Assembly: GCA_002428995.1 (NCBI GenBank)
Contig: DIYJ01000017.1
Coordinates: 62,001-126,000, forward strand
Direction: 5' to 3'
From: Flavobacteriales bacterium UBA6057
GTDB taxonomy: Bacteria; Bacteroidota; Bacteroidia; Flavobacteriales_G; Salibacteraceae
DNA: 64,000 nt
Position numbers and translations under genes: made by a program. The notes below the pieces were generated by a model that did no database searches, was not told where the DNA came from, and saw only the letters and a list, made by a program, of their open reading frames with translations. Below are positions 7,603 to 18,700 of this stretch, piece after piece (the stretch's first letter is position 1; every line of letters starts with the position of its first letter).

Positions 7603-10600
7603 GTGCCTACTTGGTGCTATATCGCCCATTTGGCAGGGGAAGAAGCTGTAACGTATCGTCTGGAAATGCTGCTGTCCGGGGAGCCGCAGTCGGGCGCTAC
7701 GCGATCGTCTTTTCACACCCTGCATGCCTTGCGCATCCGCTATGATGTGCGTAACAGCAACGAGCATGCTTTCCTTCTTCACATTCCAATATCTGAACAA
7801 CAGGTGCCGCATGCACTCGAAGTCAGCTCGGATGGGACCATCACCGGCTGGGGGCGCTCTTCGCTTACCCTGAGTGGACCTGAAGGCTGTGAATTTCCTT
7901 TTCTCCACTTGCTGGGTGTCAGCGGCTGGAAATTAGACCTTACTCAGGAAGGCATAGGTGCCGCCATCCACTTTCAATTTACTGCGCGCGCACAATGGCC
8001 GTTGGACGCACCACCGCAGAATTTTCCCGGACCGCAGGCCGGAGAATTGATCATCGCCTCGCGAGTGGATGCTAAAGGTGAGGCGCAGGGAATTTCCGTT
8101 TCCATTCCCTGGCCGTTCACCTATGCCGGTGTGCTTCGATTGGTTAATCCCCGGAACATGAATGGCGAGTGGCAAAGCGGTATGGACCCGGAAGGTCTGA
8201 ATTCCGTGCTCGAGGCCACGGGGCCGGTATTGCGATCCACTACCATGGGCCTGATCGATGTCAAAACGCTGGCAGAAAAACTAGTAGCAGCACTGGATGC
8301 CGACAGCAGCCTTGGAGTACTCGAAGACTTCCTGTATTTCACTACCCGCGAGACCAACAGCGGCTTCCCCGAATTTGAACTACAGCTCGAAACACCTGCC
8401 GAAACCGAACTGGCCGAGTTTGGCAGCATGCGGCTCATACTGCTCGGCCAGGTAGCCCTGGCTCTCAAAGGCACGTTGGAAGGCGAATACCTCGACAATG
8501 CTTTTGAATTTCGCTTGCAGGGCGAAACCAACGGTGTGGCTCCCGGCCTGCGCCTCGAAGGTCCGCTGGTGCGGCAATTCCAGGGAGCGCTTTCTGCCGC
8601 CAGAACCGTCACAGGTATGCTTCCCACTTCACTGGACCTCCCTGAGCTCCCCGAGATCAAACTGGAATACCGCTTTCACGAGGTCGCGGATGGTTTTTCC
8701 CTTCCGCACACCTTCAACATGGGCCGCTTTAAACTGCCCGCTCGCTGGGATGCCCAACCCACTCCCTTGAATTCAGGGCTTAGCTTCCTCGAAGGACTGC
8801 CTCTAAGCATTCCCAAAGGCGTGCTTGACAAGTTTCAAAAAATCAAGCTGGGTGATGCCAGCGGGGAAAGTCCGGGCGTGGAGTTGCTTATTCAATCAGT
8901 GACCCAGGAAGAGACACCAACAGCCCGGGCGCTGAACCTGAATCTCAACATGCAGCTTACCATCGCGCTGCTTGGCGAGGAAATCAAGCTCTTTGGTGAA
9001 TGGCGCATGGAGTTCAACTGGGAAACCCTTGCCTTTGATCCGGCTGCTGGATTGCAACTGAGCCCTGAAAGCAAAAAGTTTAGCATTGGTGACCTCCACA
9101 TCGAAGGATTAAACACCCTATCGGTAGAGTGGGGAGCCGGACAATTGAGCCTGAAAGCTTCCTCGCTGAGGGCTTATTACAGTGGGATTTCAGAGGAAGG
9201 CGATGACGCTCGCGGCTTTGAATTCCTCATCACCAACCTGCTCATTGATTCCGGAGGCATTGATATTGACCTAGAGCTGGTAGGCGGCACTCCGAAGGTG
9301 GCCGGCATCGGAGAAGCGTTCAAGGGCGCGGCCGGAGCCATCTCCTTCAGGAGAAGCGTGTTTGAATTTGGCTACATCACTGCTGAAGGTCCATTGCCCT
9401 GGCTCGACAATGCCACCGGAAGCATCACGCTGACCTTTGGGCGCGGCTTTAAGCTGCAAGGCGTGCAGGGTGAATTTCAGTTGGGTGTCCATCATAAAAC
9501 GGATTGGTGGGTTGAGATTGACCTGAAAGCCGTGGGCATCGAGCTCGATTTCAGCAGAGGAAAAAACAGCCTCATCCTCATGATCACCGGGAAACTGGGC
9601 CTCAAACCGCCTGAAGGTGCCGGGGGGATTTTCAAGTACTTCAAGGAGATCGAACTGGAGTTCAAAGACTTGGTGCTGACCAAATCCTTTGATCGTTTAC
9701 CGGCTGGCCTCAGCCTCAATGTCGTCCTGGATAAGCCCTTCAACATTTCCTTCCTCGACATCTTTGATTTTGAGATCCGTAGCCTTGGAATTGGCTCTGG
9801 CTTTGATCCCGGAGGGGCGGCCCTTTCCCTGGGAGGCCAGATTTTCTTTAGCAGCAATGACCTCGCAAACACGGATCCCGAATACCATAAATTCAAGATC
9901 GGCAGCCCCAGTCTCGACTCCTTTATGCCGCGGTTTGCGCTGGAAAATCTGCCCTTTGATGTTAGCCTCAAACCTACACTGCACGCCAGCGGCAAGGTGC
10001 AGTTCCGCGACAATGCTGACTGGAAAGGCTTCATCGGAAGTGGCACCCTCACCATCAACGGAAACATCAGCATCACCTGCGTATTTGAGTTTTCCAATAA
10101 AAGGCGCCAAAGCGATGGCACCATGCTGCGTGTGTGGATGGTTTATGCCGAATGGCTCAACTTCGACATGCAGCTCCTGGGGGACTTTTACTTACGGGAT
10201 ATCGGGATGGGTTTTGGTTGGCGCAAGACCCTTAAAGTCCTGAACGACCCGCTTAAGTTACTTAGCCACTCCTTCGACCCTGCAGAAACCTTTCCACACA
10301 AAGCCGAGGCATGGGAAGATGACCTTGAAAGCGACCCCGCCCGATGGACCGTGGTGATGTCTGCCTGGCTCACACTAGGAAATAATGACCGCAAAAAGGT
10401 CAGCGAACTGGTAGGCAACATTCTGCTCGCACTGCGCAGCGACCTCACCGTGCTCTTGCTTGTGCGCGCCTGGATTTTTAATGCCCTGGATGATATCAAG
10501 AATGGTCCTGCTGCGAAGAACCCACCCGTGATTGGCATGGTATATTATTCACCGCCCATGCGCCACCTCATTGCGGCTCTCATTGTGCAGCCGGGCACAC

Positions 10601-13600
10601 CACCCAAAGGTGTTTCGCCCGCCATGGTTAAGGCCCTGATCGGTGATCCTTTCACCTTCATTCTTGAAACCAAGCCCGGATTGTTTCGCCTGGAACTGGG
10701 CAACCCGCGACAGCTCTCTTTTCCACTGGGGGCCTACACGGGTCGGGCTGGATTCTTCTTCCGCAAAGCCCCTGGATCGCTCACCATCGGGGTGAGTTTT
10801 GAGATCGCGATTGATCGTCAATTTAGTTACGGCATCAGCTTCGGCATCGCTTCGCTGTCTATTCACATCAGCGTGTATGTAGGCATCTGGGGGCTGCTCG
10901 CCATGCGCATCGGCAGCCTTCCTGCACTCTATGGTGAGGTGGGCGTGTTTGCACTGGTGAATATCAGCCTTCGCCTCAACGTCAACTTCAGGATCAAGAT
11001 CGGCTGGGTGAAGATCACCATTCGATTCTCCATCGGATACAGCATTCAATTGTCCATCACCGCCATGGTCGCCTTTGGTGTATCCAATGCCGGGTTTGGC
11101 ATGCGCGGAGAGGCACAGGCTTCCCTGCGCATCTGGAAATTCAGCTTCTCAGCAGCCGTATCGTTCAGCATGGGTGCTGCCGCCCTGGACGAAGCCCGAA
11201 GGCGCGTCTTTGAAGGAACAAGCATGGCCGGGGATGAACTTACCGAACCGGAACGCTACCTGCCCGAACCGGTCTTTAACCTGGCTTCACTGGATGAAGG
11301 TGCTGACCAAAAGCAGCGCTGGTCTGTGCTGCATTGCATCATCGGTGAGGATGTTTTCGTGCTCCTATTACCTGAAGCCGAAGAAGGTAGCTGGCTGGCC
11401 ACACCTGCAATGAACATTCCTGACGAAGCCAATGTGCCGGAAGCGGAGGATGATGAAGTCTCAGCAGTGTATCGGGTGGATGAAAACATCCCGGACTACA
11501 CCTGGTACATTGAACTGGACGGGGCTACCCTTGAAAGTCATCCCGAAGAAGCGCAATCTCGGCAGGGCAATCTGGTGGTGCTGGAACACACCGTGAACTG
11601 GAATGCCGAAGTCCCTTTTCCCAAAAACCCAGACCCTGCGGTTGATGAGAACGAATCTCCCTTCACCCTGGGTGATCTATTCTTCGAATCCACCGCGATG
11701 AAGGAGGAATACCAAATCCTTCAACACGGCCTGAATACCGTCTTGAAGGATCGTCACTGGAAGCCCGAGCTGATCGAGGATGAACGCGTGCGTTCTGAAG
11801 AGACTGCCACTGATCCTGAATACAGCGCAGGGCTGCGCCCCGATGTGCGTTCACCGCATTTCGCGAAGGACACCGGCTATTATGACCTTGCCCTGGCCGA
11901 AGCCTTTCGCTATCCCCGAAGCGAGGCACTTAGCTGGCAAGCCATGAGCCTTGCATACACCAACTGGGCGGATGATGTCATCTCCTCCATAGACCAAGAG
12001 GGAAGTCAGCAAGGCCATGCCGGAACCAGCGGACGCAGGATCGAATTCCTCTTAGATGGCGTACCGCTGAGTGATGGTATGAGCAACAAGGCCAAGCGAC
12101 TGAACGTGCTTCAGAGCATCGGAAATTTTGAAGGCAAGCGCAGCGGAGCGCTAAGTAACCTCGTCAGGGAATTCAGCACGTGGGTGGAAGCCAACCGAAA
12201 AAACACGGGCGATACGCCCAAAGCACCCGGGGAATTCCTTCAGCAGACTGGCCTTGCTTTTCGCTTCCGTTTGCAGCAAAACCGTCAAGATGATTTTCGC
12301 ATTCGCTTCCAAAAGGGCGTTATCAACGGCAGTGCACCACAAACGGTGAATGCCTTCCACAATTCTACTCTGACCCCAACTACTCCTGAGCTCGGGTTTT
12401 CCCGTGATGGTCACACCTATCGCATTGTTGATCTGCTGGAATTCCAGGACGAGAACGGCATCCATTTTTCATGGGTGTTTGAACTCATCACCCCGCGCCA
12501 GGAGCACATTGCCATGTCCCATCGCGAGGCCAGCGGACTTTATGCACAACACGACTGGTTTGAACACTTTGACCACTACCGCATTGAGCGCGAAAACCTG
12601 GCTGGTGACAACCGCGAGAACAACCAGGTGAACAGCTGGACGGTCAAACCCGCCTATGTTCCGGCCTACCTGCAAACCGATGTCAACGAAGATGGAAGCC
12701 TTCCCAACCGGAAACTGTTTGTGGTGGCGCCCCGCTTTGATTTCAGCGACCTTTTTGAATCACCCACGCAGGTGGGCGATCCGCTCATTTACCGCATCAC
12801 AGCCGTAGACCTTTTTGGCAATACTTCGCAAACCACCGAATGGTATACCACACGCAAGGAATTGACTCCGCCACCGCCCCCGGAAAAAGGCCGGGTAGAA
12901 CACCTTGCTTGGCTGGCGCAGGGGGAAGCCGATGAACGCTTCGAACTTCAGATCACGGAGAACCGAAACCTCAGTAAGTGGAATGGTGGCCCTCTGACCT
13001 ATGAGGTCTGGACGCGTTCGTTTCCGCTCACTTCCAGTGGATATTATGGTGCCGGAAACGATGCAGGCGAAGAAGCCACCGATGCCGATCAGAGCAGCAA
13101 TTCCACCGATGGCATGACCCTCGCCATCCGCCTGCCCGAAGGCGAAACAATCTGGAAGGCAGAGGACACAGCGACTTTGTTCGCGCAACTCGATTATGGT
13201 CGGGTGCATGCCTTTTTTGTGCGCTCCGTTTCCCGCGAAGGCAATGCCTCAAGACTGATGCGCTGTGAACATTATCGATGGGTAGGAAAAGCCGGAAAGG
13301 AATCGCAACTTCCTAAACTCTGCGGTTACCTGGAACGCATTCCGCCTCCCGATGAAGCCGCTCTGGCTTGGCAATGGCTCAGCCTCGAAGAGTTAAGGCA
13401 AGAGGTCCGACCACTTTCCATTCCCGCTCTGATTGATCCATCTCAACCAGACATTGATCGCGAAGCCAGTCCTGATGTCACCGCCCGTGAGTTGACCCTT
13501 CGATTGCTGCACAAACCCTGGCTGGATGCGGGTGCCAGGCACCCCAAGCACCCCAAGCACCCTAAGCACCCCACGGGAGGTTACAAGGTATTTGTCCGCG

Positions 13601-15768
13601 ATTTGGACACCACCCTTGAAGATCATGTAAAGCATTTCAAGGCTCAGGCAAGGATCGAGGTCGTTTCTCCGTTCCGCTACGCCTTTTCACCACCCAATTC
13701 TACCAACCCACAACAATGGGCCTTTCCACCATCAGCAACTGTTGCGGAAGGAGAATATTACCAACTGAACTGGGGATGGAGTACTCCCGGTCTGCTCTCA
13801 TCTGCAGATTTCCTGGCCAGTGCACCCGAAGGCATGCTGGTGCATCCAGACCTGGGTGTATTGCTGAGAAAAATGCTGGCCACCGCAGAAGAACACGGCT
13901 TGGAGCTCCATTATACCGGTGGATTATGTCAGGCTTCCAGACTTGGAGATACCGACCTGGAAGCGCTGATCGAACGCTTTGGCCCGGAGGCAGACCCGGG
14001 TGGCAGTGCCCTGTTGAAATGGATGGGGCGCAGCGTTGACCTGTACTTGCTTGGCGCTGAAAAGCACTTGGGAACCGCAGCAGAGGTGCATCAATGGATC
14101 ACCGGCTGGTTAGGGATGCCAGACGCAGATGTCCTTGTGCATGAAGAGGCTGGCGAAGACGGCCAAACGGATCATTATTCTGCCAATATGGCCCACCACA
14201 CCATCCTCATTGAGCGCCTACTCAACAGCGACCGCGAGACGGATATGGGCTATTTCAGACTCAGTCTACTGCCCCGAATGGAAGCGATTGAATTCAACGA
14301 GCAGGAGGACGAAGCCGCCCAACTGCTAGCCCATCGAAACAATGAACTCACCGCCTTTGCCGATCAACTGAGAAAATTCTTTCCAGTAAATGCCTTGCCC
14401 GCAGAGATAGAAGTCAATGAAGAAACCGTTGACCTGTATCAATTCCTGATACAATCCCTGGTGCAGCGTCATCGGCATCATGCCGGCCGGGGCATTGGCT
14501 GCGGCCTTTCATGGCTGCTGGATGCCGGTGAAATGGTACGTCCGCTACAGCCCGATGCCACACTCAGTGTGCAAATGACATTCATGGAACCCTACGCCAA
14601 ACGACTGGCCTACCGCGTGTTGCGCGTGAGCCGTTACCAACCGCTGTATGTTGAGTTGGGGCTGGCTCAACCTGCCGGAAGTGATCTGCTGGACAGCGAC
14701 TACTTGCGCGTCCGCCTGCCACGGGTGAAACCGCCTCGTATTCCAACGGTGCAGTTTCTGGGGAACTTCGATCGTGGTGACATCCTGTGTTCTGAGTGGT
14801 TGATGCGCGAGCATGAGGAAGAAGCATTGGTGCAATCCAACGAAACCTATCGCAATCGCCTGGGTTACCGCGGCCTGGCCTGGAGCCTGTTCTGCGCTGT
14901 GAAAGAAGGCTGGCGGCAGCGCAGCGGCTGGGATGGATCGGAAACCTGGGATCAGCGTTCTTCCACACCTGATGACACATTTCTGCCCGGACTCAGCGAA
15001 GCAGAGCGCCAGCAGCTGAATACCGATGCTGCCTGGGAAGGTGAATCCATGCTGCCTCCCGATGCGGGGTTGGCTGGACATCCGTTTACCGAGCTTTTGA
15101 AACCAAAAGGCACCGTCATTCGCGTGCCCGTGCTGCCGTATTACTATGACTATCGTCTGGCAGCCTTCAGCCGGAGTGATGATGTGGATTCGGCCATCCG
15201 ATTGACCGATGCTTCACCGGCCTTTCCATCAGTGTTGCCTCAAGTCGACCTCGATCGCAGCGGTTGGGAACAAGTGGGCGAAGGTGCCATTCGCGTATGG
15301 TGGCGTATTCCTTCGGCCTGGGAAAGTCTGAGCGAAGCACAACAAGAGCTTTGGGTGAACGAGCGCCCCTTTGCCGACCGGCTGTGGGATGGAGACATTG
15401 CTTATACCCTGCAGATCGCCATGCAAAGCACGTTGATTCCCCTGGCGGTGATCAAACCCTGCACCGCTGATGATAAAGGGCTGCCTGAAAACGTGCCGCT
15501 TTACCGGCTTCACACCCCAGGAAAGTACCTCTACCTCGAGCAGCCCAGACCGGAACAGGGTTTCCTGTATCCAACCTCACCCTTTTGGCCGGAACTAAGC
15601 ATCACATTTAAGGTGACGGAGAAATTCAAGCCTTTTCTGAACAGCGAGGATAACTTTTTGGACATCGTATGCAGCCGGAGTTACGGAACCGTGCGCCAAA
15701 CTGATCCCATAGCGCTGATCCGCAAACTTCCACCCATTCCTGAACTCAATACTGAACCAAACCCATGA
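7603..15768 (+). CDS. giant beta-rich protein of unknown function (2721 aa)
   Basis: First gene of a seven-gene operon. No signal peptide is visible, so it should be cytosolic unless exported by a special route. The first ~1200 residues are almost continuous alternating hydrophobic/polar beta strands; at about 1066-1200 the strands become strongly hydrophobic on both faces, with very few charges. The block around residues 840-872 (MLRVWMVYAEWLNFD, GMGFGWRK) faintly recalls giant DUF6603-type proteins; I cannot verify this. The remainder mixes helical parts with fibronectin-III-like pieces (YRITAVDLFGNTS near 1729) and an HPK repeat near 1980. The start is a GTG at 7603; an ATG at 7666 is possible but would cut into the first strands. 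The stop overlaps the next gene by ATGA. Codon use is G+C-rich compared with flanks. Confidence 0.85.
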   Translation: MPTWCYIAHLAGEEAVTYRLEMLLSGEPQSGATRSSFHTLHALRIRYDVRNSNEHAFLLHIPISEQQVPHALEVSSDGTITGWGRSSLTLSGPEGCEFPFLHLLGVSGWKLDLTQEGIGAAIHFQFTARAQWPLDAPPQNFPGPQAGELIIASRVDAKGEAQGISVSIPWPFTYAGVLRLVNPRNMNGEWQSGMDPEGLNSVLEATGPVLRSTTMGLIDVKTLAEKLVAALDADSSLGVLEDFLYFTTRETNSGFPEFELQLETPAETELAEFGSMRLILLGQVALALKGTLEGEYLDNAFEFRLQGETNGVAPGLRLEGPLVRQFQGALSAARTVTGMLPTSLDLPELPEIKLEYRFHEVADGFSLPHTFNMGRFKLPARWDAQPTPLNSGLSFLEGLPLSIPKGVLDKFQKIKLGDASGESPGVELLIQSVTQEETPTARALNLNLNMQLTIALLGEEIKLFGEWRMEFNWETLAFDPAAGLQLSPESKKFSIGDLHIEGLNTLSVEWGAGQLSLKASSLRAYYSGISEEGDDARGFEFLITNLLIDSGGIDIDLELVGGTPKVAGIGEAFKGAAGAISFRRSVFEFGYITAEGPLPWLDNATGSITLTFGRGFKLQGVQGEFQLGVHHKTDWWVEIDLKAVGIELDFSRGKNSLILMITGKLGLKPPEGAGGIFKYFKEIELEFKDLVLTKSFDRLPAGLSLNVVLDKPFNISFLDIFDFEIRSLGIGSGFDPGGAALSLGGQIFFSSNDLANTDPEYHKFKIGSPSLDSFMPRFALENLPFDVSLKPTLHASGKVQFRDNADWKGFIGSGTLTINGNISITCVFEFSNKRRQSDGTMLRVWMVYAEWLNFDMQLLGDFYLRDIGMGFGWRKTLKVLNDPLKLLSHSFDPAETFPHKAEAWEDDLESDPARWTVVMSAWLTLGNNDRKKVSELVGNILLALRSDLTVLLLVRAWIFNALDDIKNGPAAKNPPVIGMVYYSPPMRHLIAALIVQPGTPPKGVSPAMVKALIGDPFTFILETKPGLFRLELGNPRQLSFPLGAYTGRAGFFFRKAPGSLTIGVSFEIAIDRQFSYGISFGIASLSIHISVYVGIWGLLAMRIGSLPALYGEVGVFALVNISLRLNVNFRIKIGWVKITIRFSIGYSIQLSITAMVAFGVSNAGFGMRGEAQASLRIWKFSFSAAVSFSMGAAALDEARRRVFEGTSMAGDELTEPERYLPEPVFNLASLDEGADQKQRWSVLHCIIGEDVFVLLLPEAEEGSWLATPAMNIPDEANVPEAEDDEVSAVYRVDENIPDYTWYIELDGATLESHPEEAQSRQGNLVVLEHTVNWNAEVPFPKNPDPAVDENESPFTLGDLFFESTAMKEEYQILQHGLNTVLKDRHWKPELIEDERVRSEETATDPEYSAGLRPDVRSPHFAKDTGYYDLALAEAFRYPRSEALSWQAMSLAYTNWADDVISSIDQEGSQQGHAGTSGRRIEFLLDGVPLSDGMSNKAKRLNVLQSIGNFEGKRSGALSNLVREFSTWVEANRKNTGDTPKAPGEFLQQTGLAFRFRLQQNRQDDFRIRFQKGVINGSAPQTVNAFHNSTLTPTTPELGFSRDGHTYRIVDLLEFQDENGIHFSWVFELITPRQEHIAMSHREASGLYAQHDWFEHFDHYRIERENLAGDNRENNQVNSWTVKPAYVPAYLQTDVNEDGSLPNRKLFVVAPRFDFSDLFESPTQVGDPLIYRITAVDLFGNTSQTTEWYTTRKELTPPPPPEKGRVEHLAWLAQGEADERFELQITENRNLSKWNGGPLTYEVWTRSFPLTSSGYYGAGNDAGEEATDADQSSNSTDGMTLAIRLPEGETIWKAEDTATLFAQLDYGRVHAFFVRSVSREGNASRLMRCEHYRWVGKAGKESQLPKLCGYLERIPPPDEAALAWQWLSLEELRQEVRPLSIPALIDPSQPDIDREASPDVTARELTLRLLHKPWLDAGARHPKHPKHPKHPTGGYKVFVRDLDTTLEDHVKHFKAQARIEVVSPFRYAFSPPNSTNPQQWAFPPSATVAEGEYYQLNWGWSTPGLLSSADFLASAPEGMLVHPDLGVLLRKMLATAEEHGLELHYTGGLCQASRLGDTDLEALIERFGPEADPGGSALLKWMGRSVDLYLLGAEKHLGTAAEVHQWITGWLGMPDADVLVHEEAGEDGQTDHYSANMAHHTILIERLLNSDRETDMGYFRLSLLPRMEAIEFNEQEDEAAQLLAHRNNELTAFADQLRKFFPVNALPAEIEVNEETVDLYQFLIQSLVQRHRHHAGRGIGCGLSWLLDAGEMVRPLQPDATLSVQMTFMEPYAKRLAYRVLRVSRYQPLYVELGLAQPAGSDLLDSDYLRVRLPRVKPPRIPTVQFLGNFDRGDILCSEWLMREHEEEALVQSNETYRNRLGYRGLAWSLFCAVKEGWRQRSGWDGSETWDQRSSTPDDTFLPGLSEAERQQLNTDAAWEGESMLPPDAGLAGHPFTELLKPKGTVIRVPVLPYYYDYRLAAFSRSDDVDSAIRLTDASPAFPSVLPQVDLDRSGWEQVGEGAIRVWWRIPSAWESLSEAQQELWVNERPFADRLWDGDIAYTLQIAMQSTLIPLAVIKPCTADDKGLPENVPLYRLHTPGKYLYLEQPRPEQGFLYPTSPFWPELSITFKVTEKFKPFLNSEDNFLDIVCSRSYGTVRQTDPIALIRKLPPIPELNTEPNP
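13540..13575 (+). repeat. 9-bp tandem repeat inside the first giant gene
   Basis: Three copies of CACCCCAAG (the third with one change) plus a partial fourth, encoding HPKHPKHPKHP at about residues 1980-1990. In-frame repeats of this kind arise by slippage and may vary in length between strains; here they form a basic, proline-rich hinge. Confidence 0.8.
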
Positions 15769-18700
15769 AGCGGGCAAAGGGAAATATCAAGGCCTTTGAA
15801 CTGAGCAGCCTCGGTGGACTTTGGAGCGCGCGCTTCATTCCCAATGTCTTCCTGAAGGTTGAACACCGCGATTTCCCGGATGTACACGAGAAGCAATTCG
15901 AACTGCGCGTGGAAGATTGGCTGGCATGGCTGCCCTTGCGCAGAGGCCGTACCTATCAGCGGGGAAATCAACAGGAAGTCATGGTGCGTTCGGCCGCTGC
16001 CAGCATTCAGTTTTTTCACCTGAAACTCCGCCTGCCTCCCAATGGCACTGCCGAAAGGTGGCTGTTTCTCGAACTCGAAAACGCGCCTCCCACCGAAGTC
16101 ATTCTGGATCATCCATTCCCAAGACCAACTATGGATGATCAGCGGCATTGGCAGTTTCTGATCACCAAATCGAAGTTCTGTGTTGAGCTGTTGCTCAATC
16201 CTGAAACGCAGGAATACGAATGGCCCGATTGGGTGGAGTATGCAAAGATCCTTGAGGGCGATGCAGAACATGTGATTGCTCCACTGGACATCATTCAGCA
16301 GGTGTTTGGCTTGCAACCGGGCACGGAGACCACCGCCCTGGAATGGCAACCGGACAGCTTGGTGATCGAGGCCGCCAGGTCCGCACCCTGGCATCCCGGA
16401 AAACAACTCAATGGTCGCTTCCGATACCAATGGGATGAGCGTATTGATTCTTCGCACGCCTACCAACTCAGCATCCACCATGACAAGCCCTGGCAAGAGA
16501 GTTTGAAAGATTATCAACTGGCCGTCATTCATGCGACACGATTCATTTCGCACGACCTGAATGACAATCAGTTGGAAGACGACACGATTCGCCTGCCGCA
16601 TTCCGACTCACCTGCCGTGGGGGTCGTGTCCGCCCATTTCCCGGAAACAATTACCTGGTTTAATGAAGGTCCTGACAGCTGGCAATTCATCCCGCCTGCC
16701 GGACTGTTTGAGCTTGAAATGCGTGGATCGGCTGGTGGAGTTGCCCGACTCGTGGCTGACCACATCTCGATGAGTGATGATGGACTGAATCTGATCTTTT
16801 CAGCAGGTGAATACGAAGCGGAGGATATCGTGCAATACGAATACCATCACGCCTCGGATGTTACTGATATCAATCGCTGGCAGGCTGATCTGGAAGCCGT
16901 AGCTGAGCCAGAAAGCCTCAGACAGATCGCGCGAGCTTCCGGATTCAGACCCTTAAAAAAACAATCTCAAGGCACGGCCTGGGTGCTCACGGAAACAGGC
17001 CCGATGGGGCTTCCACTCCTGCAAGGCATAGAAGAGGATGAAGAAATGATATTGCCGGAAAGTCGCCCGTTCCTGAAAGGCATGCTACGACTGGGAGAAA
17101 TCCCCTGGGAGTCGGAAGGCGCGGGCGTGCCACATACGCCTCGCATCGGATGGGTGAAAATGGGCAGTCTGCTGCTCCTGAGTGCGAAGGGGTTTAAGTG
17201 CAGCATCCACCTGAAGGCGTCCCAATCACATGGAGATCATCGCATCCTGACCTTAGGTTCCGCTGCGCTTCATCTGGCCGATCCACAACTGCGGCTGGAA
17301 GACTTTTTGCCCGTTTATATTCCACCGGTATATCAGGAAGCCGTGGATGGTCCGCCCGCTCTCCCGGCTACATCTCAGGATGAAGCGGACCGCTTCTACG
17401 GTCTGACCTTCCTGAAGGGCTTAAGCTCAAAAACAGCTGTCGATCAACCGAGCTGGCGCTTCAAGCTGCAATTTTATCCGGCATCGGAGCAGGTGCAAGC
17501 TAATACGCATCGCTTTACAGAGGGCGACTGGGGTGAAAGCAGCATAGAGATTTCCTTGTCGGAAAAACTAGCCGGACTAAGTCGCTACTGGTACAAACCT
17601 CGTAACCTGCGATGGGTGCCGGCCTTACCACTTTCGGGTGATCCTGCCCTGCAGCCCGAGCAGCGCATCAATGAACATCGCACCCTGATGCCCCTGGTGC
17701 CAGCAGCGCTGGAAGCAAGCATTCAGTTGGCTTTCGGGCAGACATGGCATGCCCTGGCAGTTCAATCCGGCACTTATGAACTTCCTCCGGCCCCAACCGC
17801 TGATAACAACCACAGCCTGTACCGCTGGATCATCCTGGAATTGCCTGGGCTGGAACTGGAATTGTTGCATGGAGAGACCATTGAGCTTCAGCATGGACTG
17901 CCCGCCATTGGTCACTTTCAATGGAACTGGCGGCATGACCTGCCATCGCTGGACGAACTTTTTGCGCTGCGTCTCGGGGAACAGCCCAATGCGTCCACCC
18001 GTTTGGAGGATGGAACAACAGCCATCTCGTGGACGGAACAGCTCGCCCTGCGAGACGTCCTCGCCAAAGCTTCCGATCCTTTTTTATTTCGGCAATCCAC
18101 CGCCTTTGACCCAGCGCACACCTTTTGTGTTGATGAACTACCACTGTCAGTTTCGGGGCTGTTTGCCCGGCAAAGCTTTGAGGCACTGGCCTCCATTGAT
18201 GTCCAGACTTCGACTGCGAGTCTTTGGTTGAAGGGAAGCCATACAAACATCCCACTGATCCCGTCTGATCGCCTGCTGGAGGGACCCGGAGCCAGTTTTG
18301 CGCAAACCCGATCGGGCGATGACGTGCCAGTCCTCACTCCGCTTGACCACGCTGGGGAGGACAGTTGGCAACTCCGCGCGGGCTCGTTGGTGCCAAAGGC
18401 AAATGATGAAGACTGGGTAGATCAGCGTGGACGGGTTTTTCAAACGGCATCTTCCAGCGCACCTAGGGAAGTACGCACCCATACTTCGGAAGATACCTAC
18501 GGCACTGTGCTCCAATGGACCGGGGAATTGAACCTGGAATCCAGCGCTGTTGTGTGTAAGGTGCGCTGTATTGGTCTGCCAGTCACTCAGCAGGACGGTT
18601 CATGGCAGTTTCGAATGGACAACTTACCGTGGGATAATGTCTTCCACGAGTTCCGCTGGGGAGCTATCGAAACGGTTTCCTTGTGGGGATTTGATTTTCA

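Noticed and set aside
13540..13575. CRISPR-like repeat
   Set aside because: Nine-base units without spacers, in frame within a coding region.
14545..15081. Minus-strand frames inside the giant genes
   Set aside because: High G+C and codon bias of the giants create many antisense open frames; none shows a domain or consistent start.
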